NCBI GenBank assembly: GCA_022827045.1
Contig: JAJDTQ010000193.1
Location: 1-46,641 of the forward strand
Direction: 5' to 3'
Origin: Candidatus Binatia bacterium
GTDB lineage: Bacteria > Desulfobacterota_B > Binatia > UBA9968 > JAJDTQ01
DNA: 46,641 nucleotides
Made by a program: the position numbers and the translations under genes. The number at the start of each line of letters is the position of its first letter. Within the stretch, counting starts at the first letter, position 1. Below are positions 33,348 to 41,214 of this stretch, piece after piece. Under the pieces are notes generated by a model that saw only the letters and a program-made list of their open reading frames with translations, was not told the DNA's origin and made no database searches.

Positions 33348-34745
33348 CTACGCCTCCCCGTCCTTCATGGCCGCCAGGACCTTTTCCATGGCCGCGCCCC
33401 GCGAGCCCTTGACGAGGACCCAATCGCCCTTGCGAAGCTCGGCCCGCAAGACCGACCCCAGCTTCCGGTGGGTCCTGGCCACATGTACGGCGGCCCGCTC
33501 CATGCCTGCCGCCAGCGCTCCCTGCCGCGTGTCGCGGGCGAAGCGGCCCAGCAGGTAGAGGGCGTCCAGCCCACTCGCCGCCGCGGCCTCGCCGACCTCG
33601 CGATGGCAGCCGGCCTCGTTGGCGCCCATCTCCCGCATGTCGCCCAGCGCGGCGACCCGCCGGCCTCTCCCCGGAATCGCCTTCAGCGCCGCCAGCGCCG
33701 CTTCCATGGAGGCGGGATTGGCGTTGTAGGCGTCGTTGATGATGCCGATGCCGTTCCAGCGCTCCACCTGCATGCGCATGGCCACCGGCCGCACCGCCTC
33801 GAGACCCGTGCGGATGGCGGCCATGTCCGCCCCGAAGGCGTGGGCCATGGCCGCGGCCCCGACCGCGTTGCGGACGTTGTGCATCCCGCACAGGCGCAGC
33901 CGCACCGGCTCCCGCACGCGGCCCACGCGGAGGTTGAACCGCAACCGGCCGCCGGACAGCATCTCGGCGTCCTCGCCGCGGACGAAACCGCCGGCGCCGT
34001 AGGTCACCACCCGGCCCCGGAAAGCCCGGCTCTGGCGCACCACCCGGTCGTCGTCCAGGTTGACCACGGCGGTGCCCCTGGGATCGAGCCCGCGAAAGAT
34101 CGCCCCCTTCTCCCGGGCCACGCCGGCGAGCGTTCGCAGTCCCGAAAGATGGGCCGGAGCCACCGAGGTGATGAGTGCGAGATCGGGGTCCGCAATGGCC
34201 GTCAGACGGCGGATCTCCCCCGGCCGGTTGGTGCCGAGCTCCACCACTGCCGCGCGTTCGTGTCCTCGAAGGCGCAGCAGCGTCAACGGCAAACCCACCA
34301 GGTTGTTGTAGTTGCCTTCGGTCTTGAGGACCTTGCCGCGCAACGGACGGTCTTCCATGCGCGCGCGCTGCAGGATGGAGAAGAGCATTTCCTTGGTGGT
34401 GGTCTTGCCGTTGGACCCGGTGATGGCCAGGACCCGTGGCGCCGTCCTTCGGCGATGGAAATGGGCGATGTCGCCCAGGGCCCGGAGCGTGTCACGTACG
34501 CGAATCACCGACACCGGCCCGGGGCCGGAGACGTTCCGCTGCACCACCACGCACCCGCCCCCGCGTCGCGCCACCTCGGGCACGAACACGTGACCGTCGC
34601 GCAACTCCCCGCGCAGCGCCACGAATACGCCGTCCCGTTCCACCTGGCGCGAATCCGTGCTGATGCGGCCGAACCGGCTCGCCGCACCATGCTGAACGAT
34701 GGTGCCCTTGGCCGCTTGCGCCAGCTCTTCAATGGTCCAATCCAT
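33348..34745 (-). CDS. murF: UDP-MurNAc-tripeptide-D-Ala-D-Ala ligase MurF
   Basis: Adds the D-Ala-D-Ala made by Ddl to UDP-MurNAc-tripeptide. 465 residues. Motifs: ISTDSRQVERDGVFVALRG, P-loop VLAITGSNGKTTTKEM, TEGNYNNLVGLPLTLL, VELGTNRPGEI, SVAPAHLSGLRTL, GMHNVRNAVGAAAMA, INDAYNANPASMEAAL and ALGDMREMG. Starts 23 bases after murE and ends 4 bases before mraY. Confidence 0.97.
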   Translation of the reverse strand: MDWTIEELAQAAKGTIVQHGAASRFGRISTDSRQVERDGVFVALRGELRDGHVFVPEVARRGGGCVVVQRNVSGPGPVSVIRVRDTLRALGDIAHFHRRRTAPRVLAITGSNGKTTTKEMLFSILQRARMEDRPLRGKVLKTEGNYNNLVGLPLTLLRLRGHERAAVVELGTNRPGEIRRLTAIADPDLALITSVAPAHLSGLRTLAGVAREKGAIFRGLDPRGTAVVNLDDDRVVRQSRAFRGRVVTYGAGGFVRGEDAEMLSGGRLRFNLRVGRVREPVRLRLCGMHNVRNAVGAAAMAHAFGADMAAIRTGLEAVRPVAMRMQVERWNGIGIINDAYNANPASMEAALAALKAIPGRGRRVAALGDMREMGANEAGCHREVGEAAAASGLDALYLLGRFARDTRQGALAAGMERAAVHVARTHRKLGSVLRAELRKGDWVLVKGSRGAAMEKVLAAMKDGEA

Positions 34746-34768
34746 GAGCCAGGATACTCATGCACGCG

Positions 34769-36292
34769 TTAGCCGCCGACGCCGTGCACCTCTTCCCGCA
34801 AGACCTGGCGGTCGTCGAACCGAAGCCGCCGTTTTCCCACGATCTGGTAATCTTCATGCCCCTTGCCCGCCACCAGCAGGACGTCGCCCGGGGTCGCCAT
34901 GGACAGTCCGAGCCGGATGGCGGAACGCCGGTCGGGCTCGACCCGGTATCCGGCTTGCGCCGCCGCGGCGCCGCTGTCCCCGAGCCGTTTCATGCCCCCG
35001 CCGCGGACGCCCTCCTCGATGTCCCGAATGATCGCCAGCGGATCCTCTCCGCGCGGATTGTCGGAGGTCAGCACGACGCAGTCGCTTTCCACCGCCGCGA
35101 TCTCTCCCATGACGGCGCGTTTCCCGGGGTCCCGGTCGCCGCCGCACCCGAACACCGTGATCAGCCTCTCGCGGGTCAGCGCGCGCAGGGCGCGGATGAC
35201 CTTGGCCAGGGCATCCGGCGTGTGCGCGTAGTCCACCACCAGGGTGATCCCCAGGCTGTTGGGAACCCGTTCCAGCCGCCCCGGAACCCGCTCTAGCCGG
35301 GACAGTCCGGCCGCGATGGCTTCGGAGCCGACGCCTAGGGCCCAGGCCGCTCCCGCCGCCGCGAGGATGTTCTCGAGGTTGAGCTCTCCCATGAGCGCGG
35401 ACTCGAACTCGATCCGCTGCTCCCCGCACGCCAGGGTCCCCTTCAGCCCGTCAAGCCCGCTTTCGAAGGCCACGGGATGGATGTCCCATTCCGGCGACCT
35501 GCCGTAGGTGAGCGTCGCAAGCCCGGCCTCCTCGGCCAGACGGGCCAGTTCCGGGCCGCGCGGGTCGTCGGCGTTGATGACCGCGAACGGTCTTTCCTTC
35601 ACGCTGGCGGGCAGGCAGTCGGTGAACAGCCGCGTCTTGCTCGCGAAGTACGTCTCCATGTCGCGGTGATAGTCCAGGTGATCCCGCGAGAGATTGGTGA
35701 ACACCGCGCCGTCGAAGTCGAGCCCGTGCACGCGCCGCAGGTCCAGGGCGTGGGAAGACACCTCCATGGCGACGAACTTGACCCCCGCGGCCGCCATGTC
35801 GGACAGCAGCTCCTCGATGTCGATGGATTCCGGGGTGGTGAGGGGCGCCGGCCGCTGCCACCGGCCATAGCGCTGGCTGATGGTGCCGATGACGCCGCAC
35901 GGATGGCCGGCGGCGGAGAAGATGGCGTCGAGCAGGTAGGTTACCGTGGTCTTGCCGTTGGTGCCGGTCACGCCCACGAGCACCAGGCCGCGGCTCGGAT
36001 GTCCGAAGAACACCGCGGCGGCGTGGGCCACGGCCTGCCGCGTATCCGGTACGCGTATGCACGCGGCCTCCGGTGAAACCGGCACGGATCGTTCCACCAC
36101 CACGGCCGCCGCCCCCCGCCTGACCGCCTCGCCGACGTAGTCGTGGCCGTCGGCGGACTGTCCCGCAAGCGCGAAGAAGACGTAACCCTCGCGGACCCTG
36201 CGGGAATCACACGCCAGACCCTGGACGTCGCGGTCCAAGGGTCCGCTTTGGTCCCGGATGTCCGGCATATGCAGGAGGTCCCGAAGGAGCAT
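34769..36292 (-). CDS. murE: UDP-MurNAc-dipeptide:diaminopimelate ligase MurE
   Basis: Adds the third residue of the stem peptide. 507 residues. P-loop GVTGTNGKTTVTYLLD, TTPESIDIEELL, EVSSHALDLRRV, FTNLSRDHLDYH, VDYAHTPDALAKVI, GCGGDRDPGKR and TSDNPRGEDP. DNPR is the motif that selects meso-diaminopimelate over lysine, so the wall is DAP-type. The ATG at 36292 is preferred because AAGGA lies nine bases upstream; a TTG at 36301 would overlap the ftsI stop but leaves no spacing. Confidence 0.97.
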   Translation of the reverse strand: MLLRDLLHMPDIRDQSGPLDRDVQGLACDSRRVREGYVFFALAGQSADGHDYVGEAVRRGAAAVVVERSVPVSPEAACIRVPDTRQAVAHAAAVFFGHPSRGLVLVGVTGTNGKTTVTYLLDAIFSAAGHPCGVIGTISQRYGRWQRPAPLTTPESIDIEELLSDMAAAGVKFVAMEVSSHALDLRRVHGLDFDGAVFTNLSRDHLDYHRDMETYFASKTRLFTDCLPASVKERPFAVINADDPRGPELARLAEEAGLATLTYGRSPEWDIHPVAFESGLDGLKGTLACGEQRIEFESALMGELNLENILAAAGAAWALGVGSEAIAAGLSRLERVPGRLERVPNSLGITLVVDYAHTPDALAKVIRALRALTRERLITVFGCGGDRDPGKRAVMGEIAAVESDCVVLTSDNPRGEDPLAIIRDIEEGVRGGGMKRLGDSGAAAAQAGYRVEPDRRSAIRLGLSMATPGDVLLVAGKGHEDYQIVGKRRLRFDDRQVLREEVHGVGG

Positions 36293-36297
36293 CGACT

Positions 36298-38247
36298 TCA
36301 ATCCTTCAACGTCAGCACCAAGCGCCCGCCGGCGCCGTCGAACCGCTGATCCACCACGTAGCCGTGGCCGCGGAGAACCACGGAGAACCTGTGCTGCTTG
36401 GCCTTGTTCACCGCCTCCCGCATGCTCAGGCCGATGAGACTCGGGCGGCCGCCGCGGGCGGATTTGCGCTGCCGCGGAGCCTTCCCGGACACCCGGATCA
36501 CACCCCCGTCCTTCCCCGAGGGCACTTCCGGCAGGAGCCGCCGGTTAGGAGTCACCCCGAGGGCATGGAGCGCGGGTGCCGCGATCCGCCGGAACAGCGG
36601 GGCGGCGACCACGCCCCCGTACACGTTGACCGTGGGCTCGTCCACCAGCGTCAGAAGCACGAAACGCGGCTCGCTCGCCGGCACGAAGCCGACGAAGGAG
36701 GCGATCCGCTTGGTCTTGTGGTAACCGCCCTTCACCCTGTCCGCCTTCTGGGAAGTGCCGGTCTTGCCCGCCGTCTCGAACCCCGCCAGGGCGGCGCGGG
36801 TGCCGGTGCCGCCCTCCGCCACCACGCCCTTGAGGATGTCCGCCACCGTGCGGGCCGTGGTCCTGGAGACCACTCGTCGCACCATCTCCGGCCGGTTCTG
36901 CAACAGGACCCTGCCGTCCTCGTCCACGACCCGATCGACGATGAACGGTTTCATGAGCAGACCGCCGTTGGCGATGGCGGAGAAGGCCATGACCATCTGG
37001 AGAGGAGTCACCGCAACGGACTGCCCGAAAGAGGCCGCGGCGAGGTCGATGCGGTACCACGCGTTGTGCGGCCGCACCTTTCCGGCCACCTCGCCCGGCA
37101 GATCGACGCCGGTCTTGTCGCCGAAGCCGAACCGCCGGATGTAGCGGTGGTAGCGCTCCTTCCCGAGTTTGTGGGCCACCTTGACCACGCCGATGTTGCT
37201 GGAATGCTGGAGCACCTTGGCGAAGGACAGCCAGCCGTACTCCTTGAAATCGTGGATGGTGCGGCCGCCGTACCGATAGCGCCCGAACTCGCAGAAAATC
37301 AGGTCCTCCCGTCCCACCACCTGTTCCTCGAAGGCGGCCGCGGCGAACACCGCCTTGAAGACCGAGCCGGGTTCGTAGGTGTCCGTGATGGCGCGGATGC
37401 GCCACCGCTCCCGGTCCTGGCTGCGGAACTGGTTGGGGTTGAAGAACGGGTAGCTCGCCAGCGCCAGGATCGCCCCGGTGAAGGGATCCGCCATCACCAC
37501 CGTTCCGCCCTTGGCGCGATACCGCTTCACGGTGGCTTCCAAGTGCTTTTCGGCGAGATGCTGCATCGTGGTGTCGAGGGTCAGGCGCACATCCGCCCCG
37601 GGGCGGATCTTGAGATCGTCCAGGCCGGTGACCAGGACGCGGCGCCCCAAGGCATCCCGCTCCACCACCGAGGAGCGGGTCTTGCCGCGTATGTGGCGGT
37701 CGTAGCTGCGCTCGACCCCTTCCAGCCCTTGCGCGTCCCTTCCCACCAGACCCAGCGCCTGTCCGGCGAGATGACCCTGGGGGTAGTAGCGTTTGGGCTC
37801 GTGGTACAAGCCGATTCCCTCGAGCTTCAGGGCCCGGATGCGTTGCGCCTCGCGCGGCGTCACCTGCCGCTTGAGCCACACGAACGGCTTGTCCGACGTG
37901 ACCTTGCGGCGCACGTCCCTGGGCTTCAGTTTCAGGGCGCGCGCCACCGCCGGCACCAGCTTCTTGGGGGACTTGACCCGCCGCGGTCTGACGTAAACCG
38001 ATTTTGACTCGACGCTGATGGCCAAAGCGTCTCCGTTCCGGGTCAGGATGGTGCCGCGCTTGGGCACGAAGATCTGTTCCTGGAGATGCTGCCGCTCGCC
38101 CAGCCTTGCCAACCTGGCGCCGTCGAAGGCCTGGAGCTGGATGGCCCGCAGCGCCACCGCCAGCAGCAGCGCCAGCAGCAGACCGCCGGTCAGCCGGAGC
38201 CGGAACCGCAGGTTCGCGGAAGGGTCCTGTGGCCGTGTCTTCGTCAC
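36298..38247 (-). CDS. ftsI: Septal transpeptidase FtsI (PBP3) with C-terminal PASTA-like domain
   Basis: Class B penicillin-binding protein cross-linking septal peptidoglycan with FtsW. 649 residues from a GTG at 38247 that overlaps the ftsL stop (GTGA). One membrane segment at about 20-40, a PBP-dimer domain (about 55-215), then the transpeptidase domain with Ser295 in EPGSVFK (SxxK), SSN at 349-351 and KTGTS at 495-499. The C-terminal 55 residues (PSLIGLSMREAVNKAKQHRF, then VVDQRF and LVLTLKD) have the layout of a PASTA domain, absent from E. coli FtsI but known from Gram-positive PBP2x/SpoVD types. Confidence 0.96.
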   Translation of the reverse strand: MTKTRPQDPSANLRFRLRLTGGLLLALLLAVALRAIQLQAFDGARLARLGERQHLQEQIFVPKRGTILTRNGDALAISVESKSVYVRPRRVKSPKKLVPAVARALKLKPRDVRRKVTSDKPFVWLKRQVTPREAQRIRALKLEGIGLYHEPKRYYPQGHLAGQALGLVGRDAQGLEGVERSYDRHIRGKTRSSVVERDALGRRVLVTGLDDLKIRPGADVRLTLDTTMQHLAEKHLEATVKRYRAKGGTVVMADPFTGAILALASYPFFNPNQFRSQDRERWRIRAITDTYEPGSVFKAVFAAAAFEEQVVGREDLIFCEFGRYRYGGRTIHDFKEYGWLSFAKVLQHSSNIGVVKVAHKLGKERYHRYIRRFGFGDKTGVDLPGEVAGKVRPHNAWYRIDLAAASFGQSVAVTPLQMVMAFSAIANGGLLMKPFIVDRVVDEDGRVLLQNRPEMVRRVVSRTTARTVADILKGVVAEGGTGTRAALAGFETAGKTGTSQKADRVKGGYHKTKRIASFVGFVPASEPRFVLLTLVDEPTVNVYGGVVAAPLFRRIAAPALHALGVTPNRRLLPEVPSGKDGGVIRVSGKAPRQRKSARGGRPSLIGLSMREAVNKAKQHRFSVVLRGHGYVVDQRFDGAGGRLVLTLKD

Positions 38248-38591
38248 GGCAGTCTCACCACCTGTCCGGTCTCGGGGTCCTTGAGCCCGAGACGTTTCCG
38301 CGCCATGGCCTCCAGGCGCTCGGGCGCGGTCAGGGTCGCCAACTCCAGCTTGAGCTCGCGATTCGCCTGCTCCAACCGGCGCTCCAGCTTGGCGCCGGTG
38401 GAGAGCACGTACCCGAGTTGCACGACGCGCAGGCGCTGCCACACCAGCAACAGGGCCAACGCCACCAGGAGGCAACTCAGCACCACGGGCAACAGCGCGC
38501 CTCGGTGCCCTTCCTCGGGCGCCGGATCGGCTACCTGCTGGTTGTCGAGAACGCCTGCCCCATTGGCCGGTTCTCGCCGGGAAAACAGCAT
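38244..38591 (-). CDS. ftsL: Cell division protein FtsL
   Basis: Small bitopic divisome protein that pairs with FtsB/FtsQ. 115 residues: a cytoplasmic tail, one membrane segment at about 33-52 (LLPVVLSCLLVALALLLVW) and a periplasmic coiled coil (KLERRLEQANRELKLELATL) ending in RKRLGLKDPETGQVVRLP, typical of FtsL. The ATG at 38591 has a strong GAGGAGGGG ribosome site. In-frame ATG or GTG at 38624/38627 that overlap the rsmH stop are alternatives adding 11-12 residues. Assignment rests on position and architecture, as sequence conservation is low. Confidence 0.88.
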   Translation of the reverse strand: MLFSRREPANGAGVLDNQQVADPAPEEGHRGALLPVVLSCLLVALALLLVWQRLRVVQLGYVLSTGAKLERRLEQANRELKLELATLTAPERLEAMARKRLGLKDPETGQVVRLP

Positions 38592-38623
38592 TTTCCCCTC
38601 CTCACCCGCGCGGGCGAAGCTCA

Positions 38624-39577
38624 TCACAACCTTTCAACCGCCCGAAGCCGGGCCGAGCGTGCCCTGGGGTTGACCCGCACCTCCTCCTCGCTTGCCATCC
38701 GCGGTCTTTTCGTGATGGCGTTGGCCTTGCGGGCCCAACCGCACACGCAGGCGGGCACGCGCGGGGGACAGACACAATCGAGTCCCCAGCGGCGAAACGC
38801 GCGCTTGACCAGACGGTCCTCCAGCGAGTGGAACGAAATGATCACCAGGCGCCCCTTGGCGCACAACAACTCGTACGCCGACTCGAGAAACGTCTCGAGA
38901 CTCTCCAGTTCGCGGTTCACCGCGATGCGCACCGCCTGAAACGTCCGGGTGGCGGGATGGATCGCGGGCCTGCCGGCCTTCCGCGGCCGCCGGGGCGAAC
39001 CGGTCATGGCCCGGGCCACCGTCTCGGCAAGCTGCCGCGTCGAGTCGATGGCCTCCTCGCGGCGGCGGACGTCGATCGCCGAGGCGATCCGGCGCGCCCG
39101 CGGCTCTTCCCCGAAGTCGCGGATAATCCTCTCCAGCTCCACCACCGGCAGGCTGTTCACCAGCTCATGCGCGTCCACCGGACGGCGGCGGTCCATGCGC
39201 ATGTCCAGTCTGGCGTCGCTCTGGAAACCGAATCCGCGTTCCGGCGCATCGAGTTGGAGGGAAGACAGGCCCAGGTCCAGCAGCAAGCCGTCCACGCCCG
39301 GCCAACCCACTTCGTCCAAAACCTCCCGCGCCCGGTCGAATCCCGACCGGCGCAAGGTTACCCGCTCGCCGAAACGGGCCAAGGCGCGTCCGGCGGCGGC
39401 AATCGCCTGGTCGTCGCAATCCAGCCCCAGGAAGGTGCCGTCAGGGGACGACAGGCGCAGGATCTCTCCCGCGTGTCCGCCTCCCCCCACGGTTGCGTCG
39501 AGATACCTTCGCGCCGGCTTCGGCGCGAGGATCTCGAGCACCTCGCGAAGCATCACGGGCTGGTGTGCATAGTTCAT
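38624..39577 (-). CDS. rsmH: 16S rRNA m4C1402 methyltransferase RsmH (MraW)
   Basis: SAM-dependent N4-methylation of C1402 in the ribosomal P site. 317 residues. Motifs: MNYAHQPVMLREVLEIL, SAM-binding RYLDATVGGGGHAGEIL, LDLGLSSLQLDAPERGFGF, ARRIASAID, FQAVRIAVNRELESL and VIISFHSLEDRLVKRAFR. It lies 12 bases after the STAS gene and 32 bases before the preferred ftsL start. Confidence 0.98.
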   Translation of the reverse strand: MNYAHQPVMLREVLEILAPKPARRYLDATVGGGGHAGEILRLSSPDGTFLGLDCDDQAIAAAGRALARFGERVTLRRSGFDRAREVLDEVGWPGVDGLLLDLGLSSLQLDAPERGFGFQSDARLDMRMDRRRPVDAHELVNSLPVVELERIIRDFGEEPRARRIASAIDVRRREEAIDSTRQLAETVARAMTGSPRRPRKAGRPAIHPATRTFQAVRIAVNRELESLETFLESAYELLCAKGRLVIISFHSLEDRLVKRAFRRWGLDCVCPPRVPACVCGWARKANAITKRPRMASEEEVRVNPRARSARLRAVERL

Positions 39578-39589
39578 ACGACCGGTATT

Positions 39590-39958
39590 TCAGTGACAGG
39601 TAGCCGCGCCCTCCCAATCGTCGTCGAAGCTCTCGATGGCTTCGTCCAAGGATGCGTAGAACTCGAAGACCCCGTCCATGCCCACGACGCGGAATATGTC
39701 CTTCAGATGGGGGTGCATGCCCGAGAGCTTCAGGTCGCCGTTCATCTCGCGCAACAGCCTCAGGCGGTCAAGCAGCACGCCGATGCTCAGGTAGTTGATG
39801 TGGTCGACCGCCTTGAGATTCAGAACGACCTTGAGACGCTCCTTCTCGATCAGGCCTCCGATCAGGTCCTTGATCCGCACCATTTCGCGGAGGTCGATGT
39901 CGCCGTTGACATCGATGACGGCGATATCCTGAATGGGCTTCCTGTCGAGTCCGATCAT
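39590..39958 (-). CDS. STAS-domain protein (anti-sigma-factor-antagonist-like) in the dcw cluster
   Basis: 122-residue single STAS domain (IAVIDVNGDIDLREM, then KVVLNLKAVDHINYLSIGVLLDRL and GDLKLSGMHPHLKDIFRVVGMD). In SpoIIAA-type proteins the phosphorylated Ser lies in a DSSG block. Here the aligned block reads NYLSIG, so the phosphosite position is Leu and a Ser sits one residue later. It is placed between mraZ (33 bases) and rsmH (12 bases), clearly inside the operon. A partner kinase/anti-sigma factor is not in the window. It may be a structural STAS adaptor rather than a phospho-switch. Similar proteins of deltaproteobacteria come to mind, but I cannot verify this. Confidence 0.85.
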   Translation of the reverse strand: MIGLDRKPIQDIAVIDVNGDIDLREMVRIKDLIGGLIEKERLKVVLNLKAVDHINYLSIGVLLDRLRLLREMNGDLKLSGMHPHLKDIFRVVGMDGVFEFYASLDEAIESFDDDWEGAATCH

Positions 39959-39991
39959 GGATCGCTCCTTTCTTCCGACTCCCCCTCGGCA

Positions 39992-40444
39992 CTACAAGCC
40001 CAGGTCCGAGAACGAATCCGGATCTTCCATGAGTTGCTCCTCGGCCTCCGTAAACACCGTGTCCCAGGCGTCCTTGTCCCAGATGCGAAACTTCTCCCCG
40101 GCCGATACCAGCATCACGTCACGTTTGAGGTCGGCGTACTTGCGTAACGTGGGCGGGATGAGGATGCGGCCGTGAGGGTCCACCGCGCATTCCGTCGCCC
40201 CGCCGAGGTAGTAGGTCTGAAACCGCACCATTCGCGCATCGAACTTGGGCCTCTGGCGAACCGCCTCCTCCAGGGCCAGCCACTCGTCCAGCGGATAGAC
40301 GTCCAGGCAGCGCTTGGAGCTGACGACGAAATTTGTGATAATGAGGCGTTCGTCGCCTTTGCCCAGGAGGACTTCGCGATACTTGGCCGGAATGCTCAAG
40401 CGACCCTTGGTATCGACCGTATGCTCGTATCTGCCGCGAAACAT
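39992..40444 (-). CDS. mraZ: Transcriptional regulator MraZ
   Basis: Double AbrB-fold regulator that represses the dcw operon from direct repeats near its own promoter. 150 residues from MFRGRYEHTVDTKGRLSIPAKYREVL at 40444. The second SpoVT/AbrB half has ECAVDPHGRILIPPTLRKYADL. The frame is open ten codons further up, but MFRGRYEH is the family start. It is the first gene of the dcw transcript, downstream of a strong promoter and a cluster of TGGGA boxes. Confidence 0.96.
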   Translation of the reverse strand: MFRGRYEHTVDTKGRLSIPAKYREVLLGKGDERLIITNFVVSSKRCLDVYPLDEWLALEEAVRQRPKFDARMVRFQTYYLGGATECAVDPHGRILIPPTLRKYADLKRDVMLVSAGEKFRIWDKDAWDTVFTEAEEQLMEDPDSFSDLGL

Positions 40445-40457
40445 GCCTAACGCCTTG

Positions 40458-40503
40458 TGGGATTTCGTTCTCACTCCATGGGAATTTATCCCACTTTATC
40501 CCA
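40458..40503 (-). promoter_or_regulatory. MraZ-type operator (TGGGA boxes) upstream of mraZ
   Basis: On the minus strand TGGGA occurs at 40503-40499 and 40493-40489, a 10-bp repeat, followed by inverted copies (TCCCA) at 40483-40479 (again 10 bp on) and 40462-40458. Tandem TGGGN boxes with 5-base spacers are the known E. coli MraZ target. The boxes lie just downstream of the predicted start site, suited to autorepression. Confidence 0.72.
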
Positions 40504-40513
40504 CCAAACCGGA

Positions 40514-40543
40514 AATATAGCCAACCCGTTTCACCCCTGTCAA
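40514..40543 (-). promoter_or_regulatory. Promoter of the dcw cluster (PmraZ)
   Basis: Perfect TTGACA (40538-40543) and TATATT (40514-40519) with an 18-base spacer on the minus strand. Predicted start near 40507, about 62 bases before mraZ. It is one of the two strongest sigma-70-like promoters in the window. Confidence 0.8.
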
Positions 40544-40590
40544 CACAAAACCGTCATATTTCGGACAAGGAATACGGCGGCCAAATTCGC

Positions 40591-40628
40591 AAAAAAAGTC
40601 GCAGCGCTGCCTACATCTGGTTGTAGAT
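40591..40628 (-). terminator. Possible terminator downstream of rnpB
   Basis: On the minus strand a small hairpin (CTACA, 6 bases, TGTAG within 40611-40626) is followed by the self-complementary GCAGCGCTGC (40601-40610) and seven T (40597-40591). Stems are short, so this is tentative. The remaining 40629-40758 stretch holds nothing else I can identify. Confidence 0.35.
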
Positions 40629-40758
40629 GGGCAGGTGCGGGCGGTTGAACTACAAGATGTGGGGCGGAGATGGTGGCGCCGGTCGTCGCGAATACGGTGT
40701 GAAGAGGGCCGGATCCGGTGGAAAGATGGCTGAGGTCAGGTGTTTCGGGGGGATGGGG

Positions 40759-41134
40759 CCAGCGGATCGTTAAGCCGGATTCTGTTCTGCTTCCCAACAG
40801 GAAGCGGGACGGTCATTCATCTTGCCCCGCAATTGCTCGCGGGGTCCAGCGACCTTACCCGAGGGTTTCAGGCGGACGACCCAACCCTCCTATTTGGTCT
40901 TGCTCCGGGTGGGGTTTACCATGCGCCCGCCATCACTGGCGGACCGGTGAGCTCTTACCTCGCCTTTTCAACCTTACCCGCCGGCCCGGTTCGACCGGGA
41001 TCCGCCTGGCGGTATGTTTTCTGTGGCACTTTCCCCCGATCGCTCGGGGCCGCCGTTAACGGCCACCCTGTCCTGTGGAGTCCGGACTTTCCTCCTCCGC
41101 GACGAACGCGGAAGCGACCGTCTGATCCGCTGTG
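40759..41134 (-). ncRNA. rnpB: RNase P RNA, bacterial type A (rnpB)
   Basis: Catalytic RNA that matures tRNA 5' ends; about 376 nt. The P1 stem is formed by CAGCGGATC (41132-41124) and GATCCGCTG (40768-40760). Hallmarks in order: GAGGAAAGTCCGGACTCC (CR I), ACAGGACAGGGTGGCCGTTAAC, GAAAGTGCCACAGAAAA, GGTAAGAGCTCACC, the ATGGTAAACCCCACCCGGAGCAAG region split over its helices, CCAAATAGG, GATGAATGACCGTCC and ACAGAATCCGGCTTA (CR V) near the 3' end. The exact ends are estimated from P1 pairing. It lies between the zinc-ribbon gene and the dcw promoter. The protein subunit gene rnpA is not here. Confidence 0.96.
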
Positions 41135-41177
41135 CCCCGGATTCAGTTTCACGGTTATGCAGGGCCGTTGCAACCCC

Positions 41178-41202
41178 TGAAGCCCTCACCAGAGGGAGAG
41201 GG
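41178..41202. repeat. Short copy of the CCCTCACC/GAGGGAGAGGGG intergenic repeat
   Basis: AAGCCCTCACCAGAGGGAG followed by AGGGG, between rnpB and the zinc-ribbon gene stop. It shares the GCCCTCACC start and AGAGGGAGAGGGG end with the longer copy at 43574-43617 but lacks the central GGCC hairpin. It may serve as a terminator-like hairpin for the zinc-ribbon gene. Confidence 0.5.
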
Positions 41203-41214
41203 GAAATTTGTATG

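Noticed and set aside
35271..35320. Tandem RLERVP-RLERVP in MurE suggesting a local duplication
   Set aside because: The second copy is the normal family motif (VPGRLERV before the DYAHTPDAL block) and overall length is normal, so it is probably coincidental similarity.
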